From Aspidiotus rigidus (Eukaryota > Arthropoda > Insecta > Hemiptera > Diaspididae), in NCBI GenBank assembly GCA_035079385.1, contig JAVHKY010000086.1, positions 1 to 64,000 on the forward strand: a stretch of 64,000 nucleotides of DNA. Reading direction: 5' to 3'. This document shows positions 1 to 10,000 of the stretch, one piece after another (position 1 is the stretch's first letter; every line of letters begins with the position of its first letter). The notes under the pieces are model-generated. The model was not told the DNA's origin, ran no database searches, and worked only from the letters and a program-made list of their open reading frames with translations. The position numbers and the translations under genes are program-made.

Positions 1-2011
1 TTAATTCTACATTTTTCGACTAATTCAATAAATAGAGCTGCCTAAGCTAGCTACAAGCTTTTCCTCTTCATTTTATCTTTCTGTAGAAGATCTTCTGATG
101 ACACCATAACAGTTTATATACTAAAGAACTTCCTGAATGATCTCAGATCTGAAATGACCTCCTTTCACCTCTTGATGAGTCTGTCTACGTATTTACTTTT
201 GTTTTTGCAAAAATTCGAAAAAATAGAAATGACAAAATTCGTATTGACGAGTAAAACCATAATTTTTAGGTTAAGACAATCAGCTCTTTATCTTTTCCAT
301 TCCACTATCTCCATTGCAAAGAAAAAAAAATAAAGCTCGTTTCGTTTGTAGTTGATTTTTAATATTTTAAATACGACGTTCAAGTACAGTTGAAATGGTC
401 GTGACAAAGAATGAAACAAGAGCGCAAAAAATTATGCGATTCTAAATTCTTATAAATTTTTGGACGGAAGTCGAAATGGTATCGAAATATTCTTCTACCA
501 GAGACGCGCATTAGGTGTGGTGATTATAGATAATAATTTTGAGAATTCTCTTCGCGTTAGTTTTTTTCCTTGTTTTTTCGCGCTCTATTTGTGTAAGTTC
601 GATCGAATAATACTCTCGCAAATGAAGTTGCGAGTAGTGTTACCATTTGCTGGTGAGATCACTTTGATACACGTCGCATAAGTGTTGAATTTCCAATATT
701 ATTATTATGGCTTTATTCCTACGTATGCTACTTTGTATGAAACAATTGAAGACGGTTTTAAATTGTGATAGATGTCATTGTGATCCAATAATTCTATGTT
801 TTTCCAACTTCTCGAGTCTCATTTTACACCTCTCAAAAACGCAAGGCAACGAAGCGTACATTTCCGAAATTTACTTAGGAATAAAGATGTAGCAACGTTT
901 TTGAGTATTCTTCGCTGTGCGAAAAGAGTCCAATGTCACGCATAAAGTCGTATGTGGGTTCGTAGAAGAATTAAAATAGATCCTGTCGTTTGGCTATCGA
1001 TTTATTAACGATATCATCGATTGAGAATGGCGTGATCGAGTCGCCGTGTATAACTTGAATAACTCTTGTATGAGTCATCGAAGCGCCATATATATACGTT
1101 ACGATAACTGTTCTGATACATAGGTTTTATCGCCAATTTTTTTCATTCGCTACAATGTAGGGTCATAAATAACAATTTTACTTCGAGTAATTTAAAAGTG
1201 CCTTAAGTACTTTGATTTTTTTGTGGGTGGATTAGAAAGCAGGCAGTGTGGAGTAAGAATTAATTTTTTGACGACATTCACATTCCCTTCTTGAGCAGGA
1301 CTCGAAGGTACCTAGAGCAGTAAGTGACGTCCTACTCGTGGAAAATTACGAGTACTTGTTTCTTAAAAAGCAATGAGCACTCGTTCTTAGTCCAGTTCAA
1401 TATTAGGTTCCTCATCTTTCTTATTCTTCTTTTATTTCTGACTTCTTTTTTCTTCTTTTTTCTTATTATTGATCATCGTCAATTGAAACGACGCTACTTT
1501 ACTTTGTGGTACCGGTACTATTGGTTGTTATTGAGCATTGATGAATTTTAGAAGCGTGGTAAGTTTTTACAGGGCTACATTTATTTTATGCTTTTACTTT
1601 CTTAAATTCCTGTGATACATATGGTTGACCGTATATCATTGCCTAAGGGTAAAATTAATAACACGTTGGCAGTAGGCTTTTAATTACTGAAATTCCTTCA
1701 CAGGACTCGGCTTAGTCACTAGGGTACATACGGTTTTATACTAGGACTACAAAAGCGGAAACTAGAAGTATAATAGAGGATAGCCAATTACGAAGTTTTA
1801 ATTCTAAGGTGAATACAATGAGTCGTATGCAAACTAGAGTATAAGATAGGTATTCTCAGAAATGAGTGTATAGAGTGTATGGAAAGGTAATGTGTACAAG
1901 GTTAAGGTAGGGACGTGGCTAGAGTGAGTGGGATAAGAAGTGGAAGGAGTAGGCATGGGGAGCTCAGGACATAAGTGGGAAATATGGATAAGTGGGAGTA
2001 GGTGTATAAAG
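1..2011. other. No gene recognised
   Basis: AT-rich sequence with several short open frames (460-681, 707-892, 1324-1551). They resemble no family I know and are rich in F, L, I and S, as chance frames in AT-rich DNA usually are. It could lie in an upstream Kir intron or between genes. Confidence 0.5.
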
Positions 2012-2023
2012 CTGACATCTTAG

Positions 2024-2740
2024 ACTCAATACGTTTTTTAATTTTACGGTCATCCATCATAGAGAAATATACTCAAAGAGAGTAACGAAACAATACAAGA
2101 ACCGCACAATATTATAAACAGACCGAGCACTTTCGACTAAACAGTCATTCTCACGGTATAGAAAGCGACTGAACCCAACACCAACGAGAACAAGAAACAA
2201 CGAACGAGGAGGTCATGACTGAACCAGCGAGTCATCGAAATGTGAATCATTCTCATAGACTAATTCAATCAATCCCTCCTCAGGAACGCACCTGTTCACC
2301 ACGGTAATGTCTTTAATATTTCGGTGACGATGAATTTCAATTTCTTCCAAAGCCAAGCGCCTAAAATAAGATTTTTCCCTGTGGAGGAGAACTTCGGATC
2401 CCTCTTTGAGGCTATGACCGCATTCGATTAAGTGGTCAGCAAACGCCGACTCCCCTACTTTTCTTTTTTCCCATGCTTTTCTATGTTCATCAACTCTAAT
2501 TTTGAATTGACGGCTCGTCATCCCTATGTACACACTCGGGCAATCACCACAGGCCACCCTATAAACACCCTCCCTCTCGGCCATCGGAATCGGATCCTTT
2601 AACTTGACCAAGAGGCTCTTCACCGTATTGGTACTATAAAACGCCGGTCGGAAACCAAAGGGACGGAGGACACGGCTCACCTCCGAAGAAAACTTCCCCA
2701 AAAACGGCATCCTAATCTACCGTTTTGAGTATATTTCTCT
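2024..2740 (-). mobile_element. 5'-truncated Penelope-like retroelement (3' end)
   Basis: This short insertion carries only the C-terminal part of a Penelope-like element on the minus strand. It is bounded by a direct repeat CTGACATCTTAG (2012-2023 and 2741-2752), taken as the target-site duplication. Both ends also carry a 17-bp inverted copy of AGAGAAATATACTCAAA (2061-2077 and, inverted, 2724-2740). Penelope-like elements are known for 5' truncation and partly inverted terminal copies. The reverse transcriptase is absent. Confidence 0.75.
2213..2710 (-). pseudogene. Penelope-like GIY-YIG endonuclease domain (partial ORF)
   Basis: A 165-codon open frame. Residues 1-42 (MPFLGKFSSEVSRVLRPFGF onward to LLVKLKDP) match the usual linker after the Penelope reverse transcriptase. 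Then comes the GIY-YIG nuclease: GVYRVACGDCPSVYIGMTSR, with Arg and EH in FKIRVDEH, and FADHLIECGH further on. The Cys pair between GVY and YIG plus the later Cys/His are typical of Penelope endonucleases. The enzyme nicks the target for target-primed reverse transcription. The N-terminal reverse transcriptase (normally several hundred residues) is missing, so this copy cannot move by itself, although this part of the frame is intact and the copy therefore seems young. Confidence 0.85.
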
Positions 2741-3049
2741 CTGACATCTTAGTTATATGGGTGAATATAAATCGGGATTAGGTAGTAGATTGTAATGATA
2801 TTAGGCGGGACTATAATATGTGTTTGTAGATGTATGTGTGTATTATGACGTGGTGTGCGTCATAACTAGAATTTTATTTTTCATTGTATGGAAAGGCTAC
2901 GTACCCTGCACGTATTCAATGAACGTCATGTCATAAAATCGCATGTAACTGCATTTGTTTGTACACTTACACTTGTAATACGAAAAGACGTGGAGTGGTC
3001 GATCGCGGCACAATTTTACAGTAGTATATTATTTATAATAACATCATTG

Positions 3050-4208
3050 GAGAATGGTATCTTTCTACACATATAACAAGGCTCGCTTTCTGCTGATCGT
3101 TTTAGGCTGATTTTCAATTGAATTTAAATGAATGATAATATGGACAGAAATTGGAATGGTATCTTTCTAGACATATAACAAGGCTCCCTTTCTGCTGATC
3201 GTTTCAGGCTAAATTTCAATTGAATTTAAATGGATTATGATAAGGACAGAAATTGGGGAATGCTATCTTTCTACACATATAACAAAGCCCCCTTTCTGCT
3301 GATCGTTTCAGGCTGAATTTCAATTGAATTTAAATGGATTATGATAAGGACAGAAATTGGGGAATGCTATCTTTCTACACATATAAGAAAGCCCCCTTTC
3401 TGCTGATCGTTTCAGGCTGAATTTCAATTGAATTTAAATGGATTATGATAAGGACAGAAATTGGGGAATGCTATCTTTCTACACATATAAGAAAGCCCCC
3501 TTTCTGCTGATCGTTTCAGGCTGAATTTCAATTGAATTTAAATGGATGATAATATGGACGGAGATTGGAGAATGGTATCTTTCTACACATATAACAAGGC
3601 TCCCTTTCTGCTGATCGTTTCAGGCTGAATTTCAATTGAATTTAAATGGATGACAATATGGACGGATATAAAGACAGAAATTGGGGAATGGTATCTTTCT
3701 ACACATATAACAAGGCCCCCTTTCTGCTGATCGTTTCAGGCTGAATTTCAATTGAATTTAAATGGATGATAATATGGACAGAAATTGGAATGGTATCTTT
3801 CTAGACATATAACAAGGTTCCCTTTCTGCTGATCGCCTGATCGAATTTCAATTGAATTTAAATGGATTATGATAAGGATAGAAATTGGGGAATGGTATCT
3901 TTCACACATATAACAAGGCCCCCTTTCTGCTGATCGTTTCAGGCTGAATTTCAATTGAATTTAAATAGATGATAATATGGACGGAGATTGGAGAATGGTA
4001 TCTTTCTACACATATAACAAGGCTCCCTTTCTGCTGATCGTTTCAGGCTAAATTTCAATTGAATTCAAATGGATTATGATAAGGACAGAAATTGGGGAAT
4101 GGTATCTTTCACACATATAACAAGGCCCCCTTTCTGCTGATCGTTTCAGGCTGATTTTCAATTGAATTTAAATGAATGATAATATGGACAGAAATTGGAG
4201 AATGGTAT
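3050..4208 (+). repeat. Tandem array of a ~104-bp repeat, 11 copies (forward)
   Basis: Units start with (A)ATGGTATCTTTCTACACAT, pass through CCCTTTCTGCTGATCGTTTC and a TTTCAATTGAATTTAAAT segment, and end in GGACAGAAATTGG. Unit starts are near 3054, 3154, 3259, 3363, 3467, 3570, 3688, 3788, 3891, 3994 and 4098. One unit has an extra ~14 bp (GATATAAAGACA). The same unit recurs in four other places in the window, so it is a dispersed family. The short minus-strand frame at 3748-3954 is only repeat sequence. Confidence 0.92.
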
Positions 4209-4557
4209 GTTGGGGATGCGTCTCTATAAATTTTGCGCATCCTTTTCCAGCTAATCTTTCTATTTTTTTTGACATGTTTCATGTCTTTACTGAGCTCCGA
4301 CCCTTAATTTGAAATTTTGCGAGTGCTCCCTCGCCCCCCTTCACTCAAATCTGCGAGTGCCTCCTCCCCAGAAATCTACGAGTTCACGCCACTAGTTCAC
4401 CCGGCTTAGTTTATACTAGAGCAGTGTACTGAAGTTATACTAGGTTCATACTAGGTCCACACTCCTTTATACTAGGCTTAAACAAGACTAAGCCTCTGCC
4501 AGGCTACAGCTTAGATAGTATGAACCTCGCATACTCTTTAGCAGGTCTTCCTAGTAT
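4209..4557. other. No gene; TACTAGG-rich spacer
   Basis: Non-coding sequence with several TATACTAGG/CATACTAGG tokens between 4400 and 4560. No open frame of note. Confidence 0.5.
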
Positions 4558-5300
4558 GTTTTATGCTAGGCTTATACAATTTTGTATAGAATGCTAGAAT
4601 TAAAGCTTCAAAACCTAGCCATAAACTAGGTCTAGGCTTTCTATGCCCCCCCCCCCCTTCTCCATGGTTCAACGTACGACTTCAGCCTTTTTTGGGCCTA
4701 ATGTAATGAAACCACATATCCTGTGAGCGGTGCTGAACCGTATATTTTGTGAACCGCATGTTCCGTAAGTCCATAAGCAATGCTGACCACTTATCTGTAA
4801 GCAATGCTGAACCACATATTCCATAAGCAATACTGAACCACATATTCTGTAAGCAATGCTGAACCACGTATTCCATAAGCAATGCTGAACCACATATTCT
4901 GGAAACAATACTGAACCCTATATTCCATATGTTTTATGCTAGGCTTATACAATTTTGCAGAATGCTAGAATAAAAGGCTTCAAAACCTAGCCATAAACTA
5001 GGTCTAGGCTTTCTATACTCCCCCCCTCCCTTGTACAAGGTTCAGCCTACTCTTCCAGCCTTCTTTAGGCCTAATGTAATAAAACCACATATCCTGTTCC
5101 GTAAGTCCATGAGCAATGCTGACCACTTATTCTGCAAGCAATGCTGAACCACATATTTGGTAAGCAATGCTGAAGCAAATATTCCATAAGCAATGCTGAA
5201 CCACATATTCCATAAACAATACTGAACCACATATTCTGTAAGCAATGCTGAACCACATTTTCCATAAGCAATGCTGAACCACATATTCTGTAAGCAATGT
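4558..5300. repeat. 373-bp tandem duplication containing 26-bp minisatellites
   Basis: Two copies start at GTTTTATGCTAGGCTTATAC (4558 and 4931). Each holds AAACCTAGCCATAAACTAGG, then a C-rich run, then a minisatellite with 26-bp unit around AAGCAATGCTGAACCACATA (about 4725-4920 and 5118-5300). The overlapping minus-strand frames here repeat MWFSIAYG-like words because 26-bp units rotate through the frames. I regard them as non-coding. Confidence 0.88.
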
Positions 5301-6977
5301 TGAGAAGGAAGGTGGGTCGAGGAGGATAGCCGGATGTCAGAAAAAGGAATTATAATATCAGGGTAAACAAGGCTGAATGCGTAGCGTAAGGTGAGACTGG
5401 TCCATTTGTTCTTTGGGTGACTAAATTACCACATACGTACCAATAGAGACATGTTTTAAGGTTAGGTGGGAGAGGATAACGTTCAAGGGTTGATGACGGC
5501 TGTATGATTGAGGATGATGAAGTTGCGGAAGTGTAAATGTCTCATCATTGGTGTTGATGTTGGCAATGTCACGAGTTGCTGATGTCACAAGAGTGTATAA
5601 TAAGTCCCAAGGTTAGGGATGATGATGACGTCACTAAGGTTGGATGTGATTAAGTCACAGGTTGATGGTGTCGCTAAAAAAAAGTTTGAGTGAATTTCCC
5701 CACTCCATGGAGAAACATTGAATCATGTATATGTCTTTGGGCGCTTAAAGAAATACAAAATAAAAATTTTACCGTAATCTCGATTGTATCAAAATTTCGA
5801 TTCTACGTATACTCAACTGCTATCGTAAGTTTAGCCTTCATTATAGGCCTAGCGTAAACGTGTACAAAACTTAGTACTCGTATAATTAATATTAGAATTT
5901 GATATGAATTAGTTAACTAGCTTTCGGGGATTCAATCGCTCCGCTAGTTTGCCCCCTCCTTGGTCTAGTATACAATATTTCAAGCTAACTAGTTTTTGGG
6001 GCTCACTCGTTCCGCTCCTTCGCCCCCTTCTCAATCTAGTAAACTGTATAACTGAAAATGAAATTACGGTCACGTAACGTTTTCAGACATTTTTCCATTA
6101 AAAATTCCTTAAAAAACGTGATGTGACTGTAATTCTATTTTCCGTTAACGATGTCTCGTAGTTACGAAGAAACGATTTATCTACAGCGTTCTGTATATTG
6201 GGCCTAGTATAATGAAGGGTAAACTTACTGAGCAGGCTAGTTAGTACAGGCCTATCTTAGGACGAGCATAATGAATGCCAAAGGTCGAATGAAGTAGGTC
6301 AAGGTCATTGATGGTTCCAAATTTTTCGTCAAGTAGTGAATTTTCGTGGGTGAATACGACTTTGGTCAGCTATAGATTAGAAACAAGTTGTCAAGCTTTG
6401 TCTCCGCCCCTAAACTTGAAACATATCGATATGAGATACATAGTTATGAGCATCGAAGCCTTTCACCCTGCAGTCCATCGGAAACCTCTTCTTATATGTA
6501 CGTTACTAGTTTCAATATTTTATATGACTGGATGCTGTCTTAAAACCATCAATCAACTAAGGGCTGAATTCGGATCATGAATTGTTTCAACATTTCAATA
6601 TTATTTTATCAACGTTTCCGGACTCATAATTTCATTACCTAACATTTCTTTAGTTACTCCCATCTTAGCGTTACCTGATCAAAATTGAACTATTTGTTAT
6701 CTTTGTGGTACCTTACAAAAAAAATTTTTTAAAAAGTCAGAGTCGTGCTTCCTAAATTTTCAGTAGAATGTGGGTGCTATAAAAGTAATTGTCATTTTCC
6801 GTTGAAAATTTGATGACGTGATAAAAAACTATAATATTTTTTGTGAAAATGAAGATAACATTTTTGGGCCGAGAGCAAGCAGTCGACTGAATTCGAAAAT
6901 TACAGCCAATTATTTTTTACATTAATGTAGAATACGAGTATTTACCACGAGATTCGTATTCACTTTTTTTCTTCTAG
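5301..6977. other. No gene recognised; short direct and inverted repeats
   Basis: A G-rich stretch with GATGATG/TGACGTCA words (5460-5660) is followed by a diverged direct repeat of about 63 bp (5911-5973 and 5982-6046), then an imperfect inverted repeat (6054-6076 with about 6122-6142). The 6308-6580 frame has no recognisable domain. No credible Kir first exon was found. Confidence 0.5.
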
Positions 6978-7092
6978 GTATCGTCAGACGAGATTCATTT
7001 CGAAAAGAGCAAGACGAAGAGTTGTTCTCAAACATGGAGACTGTAACGTGACTCAAGGAAATGTGGCTAAGCGAAGAAGAAGATACTTACAG
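6978..7092 (+). CDS. Irk: Kir exon a: cytoplasmic N-terminus
   Basis: An acceptor (tttcttctag) precedes 6978 and a good donor (CAG|gtaag) follows 7092. The first base completes a codon begun in an unseen upstream exon. The 38 codons read YRQTRF...[15 protein letters not shown]...RRRRYLQ. This is the conserved Kir N-terminal segment (Kir2.1 has the equivalent VKKDGHCNV and QRYL) that lies just before the slide helix. The exon ends in phase 0 and joins directly to [13 protein letters not shown] in the next exon. Confidence 0.88.
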
Positions 7093-10000
7093 GTAAGAAA
7101 GTTTATTCGTAAAATAGATATTGTCTTTGGTTCTTAAGCGGTATTTCGCTTCACATTTTTCTGTTTTACTGCCTGTGTTTACCTCACAAATTTCGAAAAT
7201 TAGTAAATCCAATTTTACATTAGGATTTTTCCAAAAATGTTTTCAACTTTCCTTTTCTCCCACTTTTTCTTCAACCTCCCAAAATAATTTTCTGAAGGTT
7301 CTTCCAAGTGAAACTTCCAATGGGCATCCCTATGGTCAATACATATAGTGCAGTATATCAAATTATGAAGAAACTCGATCACAGGGTCTAACTTTTTAAA
7401 ATTGACAAACTTTTCCTCGTTTCTGAGTGATTGACTTGAAATGGCTTCCATAATCAGGGATCCGATGGTTCAAATTGCCATACGCCTACTTTTCAGGAAG
7501 ACCAGTTCCAAAGTCAAAAAATTTGATGCGCGTGGACCAATTGATGGGAAGTCAGGAAATTTAGCCAAGGTCAGGAAATTTCCTGATTCTCGTCGCATTG
7601 ATTATTAATAAATATTAGTCTAAAATTACCAATCAAAGTCCAAACTGCAATTTTTTCTCTCTTGGCGGAGGAAGAAGTACGTTACAAAATGGAGAAATTT
7701 AAAAAGGGTCAGGTCATCCTGTTTGACATCACGTCGACACCACTTATCGACTTACTCCATTCCGACTCACTTGTTGCGTCGACTTGTAGTCGACATACTG
7801 TCAAACGCCCTCCCTCAACCTTAATGAACTTATAGCATGGATTAAGAGGGCCGAGGAAGCTATTGGCCCCGGGCCCACGCACTTTAGATGCTTTTGCAGT
7901 TTCAGTTTAGGACCATCAATGAAAAATGAAAAATTATATACGTATCAAGAAACACAGAGAGGGATGGGGTCCGCGCACATTGAAAGGTTTTTCTTTTTCT
8001 TTCTTGAAAGCGGTATTCTCAGTGAGGGAAGGGGGGGTGAGGAAGATAATCGTTTCATTTGTACAAATTCATTCTGCGGGACTTATTTTTGCCCCTGGGC
8101 AATCCACTGGTTCGTTTTTGGTAGTTGTGGATGAGATCATCGGATACAGTGAGGAGAATTCAGCAGTCAAGGCGTAGTGGGCTCGTGATAGCTTTTACGG
8201 CTTGGTCGATTTTTTCGCCACCATTGATACCGCTGTGGTTGGGACCCAGATGATAGTAACATGGTTAAAAAGTTTATAACGGAGTGTGGATGATTGAAGT
8301 AAACGTTGGAAAATGCTATTGAAGTGGATAGGAGATTAGAAGAACTGATGAAGGAGGGGGAGAGTTAGGGTTGACTCTAGGGGCATTGGAAGGGATTGTG
8401 ACGGAGTTGCGGTGAAGGTAAGAGAAAATTTTGTTGTTGATGGAATATGCAAAGTCATCATTGAGTTTTGAACCTCCTACAAAACAGAAAGTGACGTTGG
8501 CGCCGGTATATGACCTTAGTTATTCAGGAAGTGAGAGTGATGAGTAGTAGTCGATTTTCTGAATAATAATTCGTATAATTTGAAAATTATTTTCGGCCGG
8601 GATAGGCCTATGGCCCATGGAAGTAAGACGAGAATTCGGTACTTTTTAATTGGGATTAGGGAATGTGCAGTATGGTCAAGGAAGAAGTGAGTAGATACCA
8701 GCCAGAGTTAATAAGAATTTTTCAACTGGGAACCTGTTTTATCGTGGGTTTTTTCGTAAAAATCGTCTACCGTCCGGCCGGGCGACAAAGCTTGAAGGTT
8801 GAAATTTTTCCGAGTCCCCTTGCTATCATATAGATAGCTTGAAGGCGGGGCCTGTGACGTCACAGTTTGATGACGTCATAGGTCAGCTTTGTGACGTTAC
8901 AACCTAATGGGGTCATAAATCAGTTCTGTTCAGTTTTTTCCTATTTTTACTTGGAATACTTCAAAAAATCATTATAATGTAAATTACTTTCTATTATCAC
9001 TCAAGGAGATCGTCATTACTTTCTAAATTCAAAATCTTATTCTATTATTTATCGTAATTGTCACAACTTCTAGATTGATAGGCAAATCATGAGAATGGTT
9101 AATTTTTTCATTCCAACATTATTTCTTGAGACATTTGAGCAACCATCGGTTTTAAGGGTAAAAACTCTCGCTGAATCCGAATTTCATGGTTGCAAAGTCG
9201 AATTTTGCCTCCTCATGGCCCAAATCTAAGATGACGGCCAAACTCATTTTATTTCTCTTTTAAGGTAAAACAATAGATTGTAATTTTTTTTTTCGTTTTT
9301 TTTGGGGGGAAGGAGGGGGTTGCTGGTATACAGAATTGGATCTTTAAACTCTAATTTAGATATTGGAAATTGGTCAGGTTGAAATCACAGAGCTTTCTCT
9401 CAACTGCATTATACACTATCCAAACAAAGCATATTATGTACCTCAAAATTAGTCCGTAGAAATAAGATGAACTGTAAAATAAAGAGGATTATTTAAAATT
9501 GTAGCTCAAACAACTTTACTAATAAAGAATCATATTTCTTAAAGGAGGAAAGGAAAAAGAACTCACTGCGTAACAATTCAAAACTTGTTGTAAATTACTT
9601 GAATAAGAATCATAATTTCTTATGTGTTACGCAGTGATAACAGACAAGCATGTTTGTGAGAACATAACCACAGGACCCAAGTATCTCGACTTTTAATTCC
9701 CAGGCAAGCTCATGGTGGTCGTTTTTGATTTTCCCGGGTCAAAAAACCATAGAAACGACACCCCACACTCTAGCATTATATTGCCAATAAAATGGCCTTA
9801 ATTTGACCCAAATTTGGGTCCTCATCTTGGCTGTATGTGATCCCAATATCTCAAGTAGAGTTTGAAGATCCAATTCTGTACACCAGCCACCCCCTTCCCC
9901 CGCCCCCAAAAAAAGGTGAACGAAATTACAACCTTCTGTTTTACCATGGAACAGAAATGAAATGAGTTTGGCCGCCATCTTGGATTTGGGCCGTAAGGAG

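Noticed and set aside
4669..5284. Overlapping minus-strand frames with MWFSIAYG-like repeats as a repetitive protein
   Set aside because: They follow from a 26-bp minisatellite that is open in more than one frame and shows no frame preference.
6308..6580. First exon of the Kir gene
   Set aside because: It contains no Kir N-terminal motif, and I saw no suitable phase donor that would join it to 6978.
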